NCBI RefSeq assembly: GCF_900105805.1
Contig: NZ_LT629788.1
Coordinates: 3,534,001 to 3,598,000, forward strand
Length of the DNA stretch: 64,000 bases
Reading direction: 5' to 3'
Source: Pseudomonas moraviensis
GTDB taxonomy: Bacteria; Pseudomonadota; Gammaproteobacteria; Pseudomonadales; Pseudomonadaceae
Shown: piece after piece, positions 27,177-37,213 of the stretch
Position numbering within the stretch: position 1 is the first letter of the stretch
Layout: each line of letters starts with the position of its first letter
The notes under the pieces: generated by a model
What the model was told of the DNA's origin: nothing
The model's input: only the letters and a program-made list of their open reading frames with translations
Databases searched by the model: none
Made by a program: the position numbers and the translations under genes

Positions 27177-27557
27177 TCAGGCCGAGGCCGGCAACGGCTG
27201 AAAGCTGAAGTACTGCTGCAGCGCCAGCACCAATTGACCGAACTCCACTGGCGCGCGGCGCAGGATGAAACCGGCGTCGTAGTGCAGCGGCGTGGCGTCT
27301 TCATGGCACCACACGCAACAGGCGCTGAAATCGATGACTTGCTGGCCGCCATCGCGGGTGGGGACTTTGAGGCGTAACTGGAAATCCATCCCGACCATCA
27401 TCGGCAATTGACTGATCAGCATCAGCCCGTCTGCCGACACGTTGCCGAGAAAGCCAACGGGTTTGTCGGTCACGCTATTGAACACTCTGAGGTAGTACGG
27501 CAACTGGTGCCGTTCGATCCGGCGGTCGGTAAACATGATCAGCAGTTCGCCCTGCAT
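27177..27557 (-). CDS. PilZ-domain protein
   Basis: The 126-residue protein is predicted to bind cyclic di-GMP. Its FTDRRIERHQLPYYLRVF has the RxxxR-type start of PilZ domains, and NVSADGLMLISQLPMMVGM matches the (D/N)xSxxG motif. Both motifs are needed to bind the nucleotide. I chose the ATG at 27557 because a strong GAGGGAG site precedes it; an alternative start at 27536 removes seven residues and begins MFTDRR. The PilZ gene and the nearby lipoprotein gene precede pyk, which matches the order I recall in P. aeruginosa (PA4324 to PA4329). Confidence 0.85.
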   Translation of the reverse strand: MQGELLIMFTDRRIERHQLPYYLRVFNSVTDKPVGFLGNVSADGLMLISQLPMMVGMDFQLRLKVPTRDGGQQVIDFSACCVWCHEDATPLHYDAGFILRRAPVEFGQLVLALQQYFSFQPLPASA

Positions 27558-27767
27558 GGCTCCCTCAGGAGCCGCACCTGTGCTTCGGAACGAACCTGTT
27601 CGGCAGGCCCGCTCTCCCCGCTTCCGGTGTGACGGTCGCAATCATCGCCGTCACCTTTACAACTGCCAGTCGCAGGTGTTGCGCCGCCGTGAAGACAAGG
27701 CTTCAGGCGGTTTCCTTGACTATAGCGGAGCTTGTACAGACGGCCAGATTTTGTACGGCAAGTGCCG

Positions 27768-28154
27768 TCAGAAGCGTGTCGGCCGCACCACCGCAGCGGC
27801 ACTGCGCGTCGGGTAATGGCCCAGACTCTGCAGGGTTTCCAGACGCGCACGGGCGCGGTAGGCGTATTCGCTGTCGGGGTACGAAGCGATGATGAACTGG
27901 TAGGTCTGCACCGCGTCGATGTACAGCTTCTGCCGTTCCAGGCACTGACCGCGCATCATCGACACTTCCGGCCACACGTACGGCCGCGCACGGCTGGCGC
28001 GTTCGACCTTGGAGAGTTCGAGCATGACCTGCTCGCAATTGCCCCGCTCGTAGGCGCTGTAGGCGTTGTTCAAGTGATGGTTCATCGACCAACGGGTGCA
28101 GCCCGTCACGGCGAGGACGCTGAGGGCAAGGGCGGCAATGGGCAACAATCGCAT
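27768..28154 (-). CDS. Lipoprotein with tetratricopeptide-like repeats
   Basis: The 128-residue protein has a lipoprotein signal peptide (MRLLPIAALALSVLAVTGC) with the lipobox VTGC and a Cys at residue 19. Residues 25-115 form two or three TPR-like helical pairs (LNNAYSAYERGNCEQVMLEL; SMMRGQCLERQKLYIDAVQT; ASYPDSEYAYRARARLETL). It is probably anchored to the outer membrane and acts as a scaffold, since TPR proteins bind other proteins. It is divergent from pyk. Between its stop and the PilZ start lie about 210 bp without a clear gene. Confidence 0.8.
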   Translation of the reverse strand: MRLLPIAALALSVLAVTGCTRWSMNHHLNNAYSAYERGNCEQVMLELSKVERASRARPYVWPEVSMMRGQCLERQKLYIDAVQTYQFIIASYPDSEYAYRARARLETLQSLGHYPTRSAAAVVRPTRF

Positions 28155-28326
28155 GGGGGTTCTCCTGTCTTGTGCTCTGTATCGACCCCTGGTCGGAAAT
28201 CTTCAGGCGCGCTGATCGCAAAGTTGCCGCGTTCAATAAAGAAAACGATAAGTAGTGCATTCGAACAATGACTACACCCTTCGAGCATAGTAGCCTCTGC
28301 CTGCGCTTGAACTCAGGAGTCTTTGC

Positions 28327-29778
<1,452 letters not shown>

Positions 29779-29798
29779 GTGACCGACAGCTGAAACGC

Positions 29799-29831
29799 AA
29801 AAGCCCCGCCATGTGAATGGCGGGGCTTTTT
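29799..29831 (+). terminator. Intrinsic terminator of pyk
   Basis: AAAAGCCCCGCCAT-GTGA-ATGGCGGGGCTTTTT is a near-perfect GC stem with flanking A and T tracts. Confidence 0.95.
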
Positions 29832-29859
29832 GTTGGCGGCGCACAAAGTCAACACGGGT

Positions 29860-29885
29860 GTCTACTGTCAGACCTGACAGTAGAC
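29860..29885 (+). promoter_or_regulatory. Lux-box-like dyad upstream of the delta-60 repeat gene
   Basis: The dyad has 11-bp perfect arms, GTCTACTGTCA and TGACAGTAGAC, around GACC, and its core is CTGTCA-GACC-TGACAG. It ends 56 bp before the start codon. It is the longest of the four toxin-region copies and lies between the pyk terminator and the gene. Confidence 0.65.
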
Positions 29886-29941
29886 CGGGTCGATTGTTGG
29901 GTAGCTAATCGGGTCGTAACCATCCACTCAAGGAGAGCGGC

Positions 29942-32900
29942 ATGAACGATTCGATACGGTTGACCCAGGACGACGATGGGCGTGACAAAACCTTTGCAGA
30001 CAACGGTGTTTTTTTACTGGATCGCGTCTCTCTCGGACGCGAATCCATACTGTATGGCGTCCAGACGCAATACACCCCTACCATCGAGCGGATTTATTTC
30101 ACGGGGCAGGCACGTACGGGCGTCACCGAAAGACCCTACGTGTTGGGCTGCCTGAAAGCCGATGGCACGCTCGATCCCGACTTTGGCGATAACGGCATCG
30201 CCAGTGGCAATTTCATTCAACGAACGGAGTCAGCGGGCAGCTCCATCACGCTGCTCGATGACGGGAAAATCCTGCTGACCGGATGGATCTACGACACGGC
30301 AACTCCGGCGTTGGCCAGATTCTTCGCTGACGGCAGACGCGACACCTCTTTCGGTGTCGACGGCTACGTGATCCTCAGGCGGCCGGTCTCCAGCGTTGAT
30401 CAGGACCTGGCTGGCATAGCAGAGAAGAATGCCAGTCAGGAATTTTCGACCAGCGTCACACCGCTGGCAGATGGAAAAATCCTCGTGGGCAATACCTATA
30501 CCGTCACTCACGTGACAGACACCCGTGCGTACCTGTTCCTGCTCAACAGCGATGGTTCGTACGACACGGATTTCAACGGCACAGGTTATGTCCAGGTGAT
30601 TTATCCCGGAGCAGATCCCGCTCAAGTGAAACTGCGCAGTGCATGTGTGGATCACGATGGCACGATTGTGGTGGCGGGAGGCCTGGTTTCTGATCCGAAT
30701 CTGAGAGTGCCGTTGATGGCGCGCTATACGCGCGCCGGCAAACTTGTACCCGGCTTTGGCACGGCGGGTTTCTTCGCCCCACCACAAACCTTGTTCGAAT
30801 TCGCCGAATTCGAAACGGTCATTGCCCAGCCGAACAAGCGGCTGCTGGGGATCGGCTCAACCAGCGATGGGCGAGGCCTTTTGATCAGTCTCGAAGCGGA
30901 TGGCAAATACAATATTCAGTTCAATGGCGCAACACCGTTGCTCACCCGGCTCGACGACAGCACTACCAAATGGGAAGCAGGCGCAATGCAACCCGATGGC
31001 AAAATTGTTCTATGCGGAGCCATCAAGCCTGCGGACGAGTCGTCGCCCGGCGTGGTGGTGCGCTTGCTGGACAACGGCGCGCTGGACACGACATTTCACC
31101 AGCGCGGCTGGACAAGCACTCGGGTCGACGGTCACACCCGTTTCTATGGGCTGGCATTGCAGAAGGACGGGAAGGTCGTCGTGGCCGGTTTTCGGCACGG
31201 CGACGGAGGCTTCCAAGGCCTGATCCTGCGTTACCACGCCAACGGCACAGGTAAGCCGCCATCGACTTCGAACAATGAAGGGCAACTCGATCCCGCTTTC
31301 GGCACCCACGGTCTAGTGCTCCTGAACGCTTCGGGTACTGAAGGGGCTACGATTGAGCCCAGGGGGCTGGGCGTCGATTCCACTGGCCGGATCTACGTCG
31401 TCGGCGCTGAGCACAGTGACAGGGTTTCCTACTGGTGCATGAGGATGAGTGCCAGTGGCGTCGTCGACAGCACATTCGGCAAGAGTGGACATGTCACCGG
31501 CGAGTTCGATCCCGATGAAGGCGGACGTGCCCATTCGGACATCCTTGAAGTCGTACCGCTGCCTGACGGCAAGATATTGCTGATAGGCGACCACCACGAC
31601 GGCAGCTTTGACGCATGGGTCGGGCTCGTGCGCCTGTTACCCGATGGCCGTCCGGATCCGGACTTCGGCGACAAGGGGGAAGTGCTGATCCCCCTTGGCA
31701 GCCTGAGCGCCGACCGGAAACTGCGCGATGAGAACTCCCGCGCAACGCCGCTGGCTCAATCGGTCAGCCACGGCCCTGTGCTGCCTGATGGCAAGATTCT
31801 GGTACTGACGCGGATTTATGACGGTAATGAACAAACGCAGTCGGTCGTGCTTCGTTTCATGCCCAATGGTGCACTCGACACCAGCTTCAACCAGACCGGA
31901 ATGGTCCGCGTCGCACACCCTGACTATCCTCATACCGTATTGACCGATATGGTCGTCGACCATGAAGGAAAGTACGCTCTGAGCGGTTATTGCCTCGGAA
32001 AAAACCATCGGCCGGGCGACGCGCTTTTCAGCAAACTGGAGATCACTGGGGCCCTGGACACTTCCTTCGCCACAGCGGGCTATTTGGTGGTCAAGCCCAA
32101 TAGCGACGAACTGCGCTTCTTCATTGGCAAACTCGTTGCCCAGGCCAACAGACGTCTGTTGGGCATTGGCCAGGATCAACACTTGGACAAGGAGCGGGGA
32201 TTGTTGATCAGTCGGGAATCCGATGGCAGCGCGAACATCCAGTTCAATCGGGGCGAACCGTTGCTGACCAGACTGGAGGGCCGCTCGACCAGTTGGTCAT
32301 CGGCGGCCACCCAGCCGGACGGGAGTATTCTGGCGTTTGGATACCTGTTTGATCCAGGTCGCACCGTGATCGCGAAGTTCACTGACCGGGGCGAACTGGA
32401 TAAAACGTTCGGGGCCGGAACAGGATGGCTGCAGTTCGATGTCATGAGGGGGTTCATGCCTGCATCGTTGCTCACCGACTACAGCGCGCTGTTCATTGCA
32501 ACCGTAATGGACAATGGTCGGCGAGTGTCCTGCGTAGCGCGCGGTCTGCTGACAACGAAGAGTCAAACCCTCGATAGCGCAGGCAAGCCTGACCTGGAGT
32601 TCGGTACCGACGGGACAGTAATGATCAATGTCCCCGACATGCCATTGGCGCGGGTCTCCGGCGTTCGTATCGGCCCGGACAACAAGATTTACTGCGCGGG
32701 CAACGGTGAAGATGTCGCCGATCCGAACCCCAGGTATTTCCTTGGTCGGTTCAACAGTGACGGCAGTGTCGATCGCAGTTTTGCAACCTCCGGTTTTGCC
32801 CAGGACATTTATCCTGACTGCACCCTGTCGCAAATCAAATCCTTCACGTTTCAACCCGATGGAAACATCGTCATCTTCAGTGAAGTCTACGCTGGAGGCC

Positions 32901-33844
32901 AGTTGGTGCCCGCCTTCTCCCGCTACGACGCTCACGGGCAACTGGATCCCTCGTTTGGTACCAACGGACACACCGTACTGGATATCAAGCTGTCGCCACC
33001 CGGCAGGTCGGCATCCAGCGACAGATCTCGAAAAATAGACGCCAGCGCCACCCATCCACACGGCGTCGAAATACTGCCGGACGGCAAAATCCTCGCATCC
33101 CATAACTATTTTTTCGATTTACAGCAGTCCCATGGCCTCATTATCCGCCTGGAAAAAAATGGCGCACTGGATCTGGGCTTCAACCAGATCGGTTATATCC
33201 CGGTGATTCATCCCGATTACCCCCTCAATGCCACGGTGTTGAGGAATGTGATCGTGCAACCGGATGGCAAGTACCTGGGTTGCGGCAATGTGTACGACGA
33301 CTCCGGCAACCCCAGCCCGGCCATGTTCGTACGCTACAACGCTTCCGGTGAGCTGGACGAGCAGTTTGGCAACAATGGATTTGTCACTGTTGCCAGCCCA
33401 CTGCACGCCCATCTGATCCAGGCTACCGTGCTGCAACCCAATCAACGCATCCTCGGGTTCGGCGATAGCCTTGGCAACGAAGGCGTGATGATCAGCCTTG
33501 AACCTGACGGCAGTCCCAACATTCAGTTCAACCGGGGTCAACCTCTCTATACGGAGCTGGAATCCGGTTCGATTACGTCATGGACAGGCGCAGCCATTCA
33601 GAAAAACGGCAGGATTGTGATCGCCGGGGCGATCGGAGTACGGGGACAGGCTGACATTGTCATCGCACGGTTCATCGACGCAGACTTCGATCCGGAGTTC
33701 AACGATGGCCAAGGTTGGCTACGCAAACGCCTGGAGGACGGCGTGCAACTGGCTACCGGTTTGACACTGCAGGAGGATGGCCGGATTTTGATCTGCGCCA
33801 CCCTGCCCGGCAGAAAAATCGCGTTGCTGCGCTACCATGGCTGA
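29942..33844 (+). CDS. Delta-60 repeat protein, three tandem beta-propellers (toxin region)
   Basis: The 1300-residue protein contains about 20 delta-60 (DUF5122-type) repeats with the pattern LxxDGxLDxxFGxxG ... PDGKILLxG, for example PDGKILLIGDHHDG, LDTSFNQTGMVRV and LDPSFGTNGHTVL. It also has a longer period. The block starting (N)(K/R/Q)RLLGIG and continuing to IQFN(G/R)-x-x-PL-x-T recurs near residues 296, 733 and 1164, a spacing of about 435. That divides the chain into three similar parts of about seven repeats each, enough for a seven-bladed propeller apiece. It has no signal peptide. A clear AAGGAGAG ribosome-binding site precedes the ATG. Its role in the toxin system is inferred only from position and the shared operator. 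Confidence 0.8.
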   Translation: MNDSIRLTQDDDGRDKTFADNGVFLLDRVSLGRESILYGVQTQYTPTIERIYFTGQARTGVTERPYVLGCLKADGTLDPDFGDNGIASGNFIQRTESAGSSITLLDDGKILLTGWIYDTATPALARFFADGRRDTSFGVDGYVILRRPVSSVDQDLAGIAEKNASQEFSTSVTPLADGKILVGNTYTVTHVTDTRAYLFLLNSDGSYDTDFNGTGYVQVIYPGADPAQVKLRSACVDHDGTIVVAGGLVSDPNLRVPLMARYTRAGKLVPGFGTAGFFAPPQTLFEFAEFETVIAQPNKRLLGIGSTSDGRGLLISLEADGKYNIQFNGATPLLTRLDDSTTKWEAGAMQPDGKIVLCGAIKPADESSPGVVVRLLDNGALDTTFHQRGWTSTRVDGHTRFYGLALQKDGKVVVAGFRHGDGGFQGLILRYHANGTGKPPSTSNNEGQLDPAFGTHGLVLLNASGTEGATIEPRGLGVDSTGRIYVVGAEHSDRVSYWCMRMSASGVVDSTFGKSGHVTGEFDPDEGGRAHSDILEVVPLPDGKILLIGDHHDGSFDAWVGLVRLLPDGRPDPDFGDKGEVLIPLGSLSADRKLRDENSRATPLAQSVSHGPVLPDGKILVLTRIYDGNEQTQSVVLRFMPNGALDTSFNQTGMVRVAHPDYPHTVLTDMVVDHEGKYALSGYCLGKNHRPGDALFSKLEITGALDTSFATAGYLVVKPNSDELRFFIGKLVAQANRRLLGIGQDQHLDKERGLLISRESDGSANIQFNRGEPLLTRLEGRSTSWSSAATQPDGSILAFGYLFDPGRTVIAKFTDRGELDKTFGAGTGWLQFDVMRGFMPASLLTDYSALFIATVMDNGRRVSCVARGLLTTKSQTLDSAGKPDLEFGTDGTVMINVPDMPLARVSGVRIGPDNKIYCAGNGEDVADPNPRYFLGRFNSDGSVDRSFATSGFAQDIYPDCTLSQIKSFTFQPDGNIVIFSEVYAGGQLVPAFSRYDAHGQLDPSFGTNGHTVLDIKLSPPGRSASSDRSRKIDASATHPHGVEILPDGKILASHNYFFDLQQSHGLIIRLEKNGALDLGFNQIGYIPVIHPDYPLNATVLRNVIVQPDGKYLGCGNVYDDSGNPSPAMFVRYNASGELDEQFGNNGFVTVASPLHAHLIQATVLQPNQRILGFGDSLGNEGVMISLEPDGSPNIQFNRGQPLYTELESGSITSWTGAAIQKNGRIVIAGAIGVRGQADIVIARFIDADFDPEFNDGQGWLRKRLEDGVQLATGLTLQEDGRILICATLPGRKIALLRYHG

Positions 33845-33863
33845 GTTTCGCCAACCGCCTCAA

Positions 33864-33901
33864 ATGCAACGCCCTGCCAGGTAAATGGCAGGGCGTTGCA
33901 T
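33864..33901. terminator. Bidirectional terminator hairpin between convergent genes
   Basis: A perfect 16-bp stem ATGCAACGCCCTGCCA / TGGCAGGGCGTTGCAT with a 6-nt loop lies between the convergent delta-60 gene and the enoyl-CoA hydratase gene. No long T tract follows on either side, so it may act as a barrier without classical release. Confidence 0.75.
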
Positions 33902-33970
33902 ATTGGGCCTGACAAATGTGCTCGCTGACGTGGCCCCTTAGCTCACAGGGCCAGTGCAGTCGCCGCCATT

Positions 33971-34720
33971 TCAGTGCCGTTTGATAAATCCGTTCAACGC
34001 CGCCAACGCTTCCGGGGAACGCAGCCGCTGGGTGAACAACGCGCCCTCCTCCTCGATCACTTTGCGCAGCAACTCGCGATCCGGCGCTCGCATCAATTGC
34101 TTGCTGATGCGTACCGCTTCGGCCGGCAGTTCATCAAACCGCAGCGCCATCTCCCGGGCCTTGCTCAGCACCGCATCACCGCTGTCCAGCGCTTGGGTGG
34201 CGATCCCCCACTGCGCAGCCTGCTCGCCGCTGAAGCTTTCGCCGAGCAACAACAATTCTGCCGCTCTGGCCTGCCCAAGCAGTCGCGGCAGGATCAGGCT
34301 GGAACCGAACTCCGGGCACAGACCAAGGTTGACGAATGGCATGCGCAGGCGTGCATCGCGGCTGACGTAAACCAGATCGCAATGCAGCAACAGGGTTGTG
34401 CCGATGCCAACCGCCGCGCCGGCCACAGCGGCAATCACCGGTTTGCGGCACTCGAGCAAATTGAGCATGAAATGAAACACCGGGCTGTCGAGGTCGCTCG
34501 GCGGTTGCTGGATGAAGTCGGCGATGTCGTTGCCGGCCGTGAAACACTCGGCGCTGCCGGTGATCAGCACGGCGTTGATCTGCGGGTCGCCATCGGCCTG
34601 CTTCAATGCGTCGGCGAGGCGGCCGTACATGGCACGGGTCAGGGCGTTTTTCTTGTCCGGGCGGTTGAGGCGCAGGGTCAACAGACCGCGCTCGCGTTCC
34701 AGCAGAATGGCTTCGGTCAT
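33971..34720 (-). CDS. Enoyl-CoA hydratase/isomerase family protein
   Basis: The 249-residue protein is of the crotonase superfamily. LLTLRLNRPDKKNALTRAMY is the usual N-terminal signature. The oxyanion-hole segments SAECFTAGNDIADF and AAVAGAAVGIGTTLLLHCDL are present, and VNLGLCPEFGSSLILPRLLG carries the glutamate typical of isomerase-type members. It acts on acyl-CoA intermediates in fatty-acid or aromatic catabolism; the substrate cannot be read from sequence. It is the last gene of a minus-strand unit with the GGDEF and ferredoxin-reductase genes, 28 bp downstream of the latter. Confidence 0.9.
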   Translation of the reverse strand: MTEAILLERERGLLTLRLNRPDKKNALTRAMYGRLADALKQADGDPQINAVLITGSAECFTAGNDIADFIQQPPSDLDSPVFHFMLNLLECRKPVIAAVAGAAVGIGTTLLLHCDLVYVSRDARLRMPFVNLGLCPEFGSSLILPRLLGQARAAELLLLGESFSGEQAAQWGIATQALDSGDAVLSKAREMALRFDELPAEAVRISKQLMRAPDRELLRKVIEEEGALFTQRLRSPEALAALNGFIKRH

Positions 34721-34748
34721 GGCGTGTCTCGCGTCTGGAAATCAGCGC

Positions 34749-35684
34749 TCAACCACGGGACAGAAACACATCGGCCAGCAGTTGATTGCGCGGCAATCCG
34801 GCCAGATACAAGCGCCTGGCGAAGGCGTCGACACTGGCCGTCGAGCCGCAGACTAAGGCCAGGGTCTGTCGGGAAACAAGGCGCAGTTGCGCCAAAGCGG
34901 CGGCCGACTCGGCCGCCGTCCACAGCTCGACGCTGAGGTTTTCCCGCTGCGCGGCCAGTGCCGCAAGGGGTTTGGCCAGATAGTGCTCGCGTGCGTCATG
35001 GGCCAGGTGAATGACACGGATGGCGCCTTGGTGATCCTGACGCAGTGCTTCGCGCAGGACACCGAACAACGGGCCTAGACCGGTGCCGGCGGCGAGCAGC
35101 CACAGCGGCCGGGCGTGCCAGTCCGGGTCGTAGTGCAAAGCGCCGCCGCGCAGTTCACCGAGGCGGATCGAGTCGCCGATCTGCAGGTGACGTGCGGCAT
35201 CGATGAATTCGCCGGGCTGACGGCAATCGAGGTGAAACTCGAGAAAGCGGTCTTCTTGCGGCAGGCTCGCCAGCGAGTAAGGCCGAGCGATGTGGTCAAT
35301 CCACAACACCAGATGCTGACCGGCGCTGTAGCGCAGGGGCCGCTGCGGAGTCAGCCGCAGGCGCAGAACGCAGTCGCTGAGCCAGTCCAGCGCCTCGACC
35401 ACGGCCGGGCGACCGTCGGCGAGCGGATCGAAGGTGTGCACCTGCAGATCTTCGGTCACCTGGCATTGGCAGGCCAGGCGCCAACCGTCCTGACGTTGCT
35501 CGGCACTCAAGGCGTCCGGACGGTTGTCGGCAGGCAGGCCTTGGGTGCATTGCACCAGACAGGCATGGCAACTGCCGGCGCGACAGCTGTAGGGCACGAC
35601 GACGCCGTTCTGGTTGAGGACATCGAGCAGATTGCTGCCCGCCTCAACCGTCCATTGCCGATCACCGACGCGCAGTTCAGGCAT
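34749..35684 (-). CDS. 2Fe-2S ferredoxin-NAD(P)H reductase-type electron transfer protein
   Basis: The 311-residue protein fuses a plant-type [2Fe-2S] ferredoxin domain (residues 1-85, cluster ligands in CRAGSCHACLVQC with the fourth Cys in LACQC) to a flavin reductase module: ARPYSLASLP binds FAD, and LLAAGTGLGPLFGVL and LALVCGSTASVDAF form the NAD(P)-binding half. Such proteins supply electrons to oxygenases or other acceptors. I chose the ATG at 35684, which gives MPELRVGDRQWTVEAG and overlaps the GGDEF stop by 8 nt; longer frames add non-homologous residues. It lies between the GGDEF and enoyl-CoA hydratase genes in an operon. Confidence 0.88.
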   Translation of the reverse strand: MPELRVGDRQWTVEAGSNLLDVLNQNGVVVPYSCRAGSCHACLVQCTQGLPADNRPDALSAEQRQDGWRLACQCQVTEDLQVHTFDPLADGRPAVVEALDWLSDCVLRLRLTPQRPLRYSAGQHLVLWIDHIARPYSLASLPQEDRFLEFHLDCRQPGEFIDAARHLQIGDSIRLGELRGGALHYDPDWHARPLWLLAAGTGLGPLFGVLREALRQDHQGAIRVIHLAHDAREHYLAKPLAALAAQRENLSVELWTAAESAAALAQLRLVSRQTLALVCGSTASVDAFARRLYLAGLPRNQLLADVFLSRG

Positions 35685-36795
35685 CGACGTTTTCCCATGC
35701 CGCGGCACAACGATTGCGCCCGTCACGCTTGGCCCGATACAGCGCCTGATCGGCGCGCTGCAACGCCTCATCCAGATCATCGCCAACGCACAGCAGGGTC
35801 ATGCCCGCCGACAGGCTCAGGTTGCGCACTTGCAGGCCCATCAATTCCACCTCACTGAAGGCGATGCGCAAACGCTCGCAACACGCGGTCAGGCGTTCGG
35901 CATCGCAGTCGGGCAACAGCACCACGAATTCCTCGCCACCATAGCGCGCCAGCACGTCGCCGTCGCGCAGGCACGCTTGCGCGACAGCGGCAAACGCCTG
36001 CAGCACCTGATCGCCGGCGGCGTGGCCGTGCAGGTCGTTGATGCGTTTGAAGTGATCCAGATCGATCAGCGCCAGACCGTGCATCACGTCGCTGTCCAGC
36101 GCGTTGAGCTCGCGCGAGGCGATGCGCAGGAAGTGACGGCGATTGAACAGGCCGGTCAGTTCATCGGTGGCGACCAGGTCTTCGAGCTGGCGCATCATTC
36201 CGCGCAAGGTGTCCTGATGCGCCTGCAAGGCAAACCGGCGCTGGCGCTGACGTTGTCGGGAAACCTGGACAAAACGTGCGTAAAGCACCAGCCACGCCAA
36301 AACCATCGCCAGAATGCACACCTGCAATGCCGCGAGCGCGGGCTCGGCGAGGCGGAAGTGGTAGGCGTCCCACAGGGTAATCGCGGAGAAACTGAAAAAC
36401 ACCAGCAGCGCGCAGCGGATGAACACCCGGCGGGTGAGATGGAACAGGCCGAACAGCAGAATCAGCACGTAAAACACCAGAAACGCCCCGCGCGCCTCGT
36501 CGACATGGGCGATCAGCCAGGTCTGCCAGCCCAGGCCCATCAACACTTGCGCTTCGGTCAGGCTGGGGTCGGCGAAGCGCTGGTTGCGACCGCTCCAGAA
36601 CAGCCCGAACAGGGTCGCCTGACTGATGACCACCAGAGCGCTGCCGATCGCCACGCCACTGAGCGATTGCTGGTAATGCCCGGTAAAAAACGCCAGCCAC
36701 AGCAGCAGCAAAGCCAATCCGTAGGTGGCCGCAGCGAGGGCGAAGCGTTTGAGCAACAGGCGTTGAATGGCGTTATGGGTCAATCGTTGACTCAC
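35677..36795 (-). CDS. Membrane-bound diguanylate cyclase (GGDEF, SadC-like position)
   Basis: The 372-residue protein makes cyclic di-GMP. About six membrane segments fill residues 20-200 (YGLALLLLWLAFFTGH, VLILLFGLFHLTRRVF, ALVVISQATLFGLFW and others), followed by a short coiled linker (RQRQRQRRFALQ) and a GGDEF domain at about residues 205-360. The active-site motif is RYGGEEF, and the RDGD five residues before it is the product-inhibition I-site, so the enzyme should be both active and feedback-controlled. It occupies the place of P. aeruginosa SadC (PA4332) as I remember the map, but is shorter, so I do not assign the symbol. It is the first gene of the minus-strand operon. Confidence 0.9.
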   Translation of the reverse strand: MSQRLTHNAIQRLLLKRFALAAATYGLALLLLWLAFFTGHYQQSLSGVAIGSALVVISQATLFGLFWSGRNQRFADPSLTEAQVLMGLGWQTWLIAHVDEARGAFLVFYVLILLFGLFHLTRRVFIRCALLVFFSFSAITLWDAYHFRLAEPALAALQVCILAMVLAWLVLYARFVQVSRQRQRQRRFALQAHQDTLRGMMRQLEDLVATDELTGLFNRRHFLRIASRELNALDSDVMHGLALIDLDHFKRINDLHGHAAGDQVLQAFAAVAQACLRDGDVLARYGGEEFVVLLPDCDAERLTACCERLRIAFSEVELMGLQVRNLSLSAGMTLLCVGDDLDEALQRADQALYRAKRDGRNRCAAAWENVDA

Positions 36796-36930
36796 CGTGC
36801 GATAGGAGGCTGACCGAGTGTCCTACTCTACAGACCGGATGCCACTTTAGAGGCCCGGTCGCTAAATGACCACCGATTTTCGGGCCGGGAAAATGGCGTC
36901 AAAAGTGTGGCCCGCCCGGCCCGGAAGGGC

Positions 36931-37016
36931 AGCTACAAGCCGCAAGCTTCAAGCGGCAAGCTCAAGCTGTCCGCGTACTGCTTTGACTTGCCGCTCGAAG
37001 CTTGCAGCTTGCAGCT
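36931..37016. repeat. REP-like palindrome, copy 1 (AGCTNCAAGC/GCTTGNAGCT type)
   Basis: The element starts AGCTACAAGCCGCAAGCTTC and ends GCTTGCAGCTTGCAGCT, so it can fold back on itself. The inner AGCTGTCCGCGTA-TGCTTT-ACTTGCCGCT is shared with copy 2. Confidence 0.8.
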
Positions 37017-37101
37017 GCTGCAATGAATGACTACTGGCGCGTGTATGCCCAACAGAGCCGCGGTATACTGCCGCGCCTTTTTAGCGTCGCGCCACAAAGG
37101 G

Positions 37102-37184
37102 ACAGCCGCAAGCCTCAAGCGGCAAGCTCTAGCTGTCCGCGTAATGCTTTAACTTGCCGCTTGAAGCTAGAAGCTTGTAGCTGC
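37102..37184. repeat. REP-like palindrome, copy 2
   Basis: It starts ACAGCCGCAAGCCTCAAGCG and ends GAAGCTAGAAGCTTGTAGCT, with the same inner segment as copy 1. A REP-like doublet this close to the fumarase start codon could affect its mRNA leader. Confidence 0.8.
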
Positions 37185-37213
37185 CCCACCGTGTTTTTCG
37201 AGGAGCGCGACTC

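Larger units (their letters stand above)
36796..37213. other. Gene-free region with a duplicated REP-like palindrome upstream of fumarase
   Basis: The 418 bp between the divergent GGDEF and fumarase genes contain no gene. Two copies of an imperfect palindrome (36931-37016 and 37102-37184) flank a stretch with GGTATACTGCCGCG (37059-37072), whose TATACT resembles a -10 element; no good -35 pairs with it. The second copy ends about 30 bp before the fumarase ATG. Confidence 0.65.
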
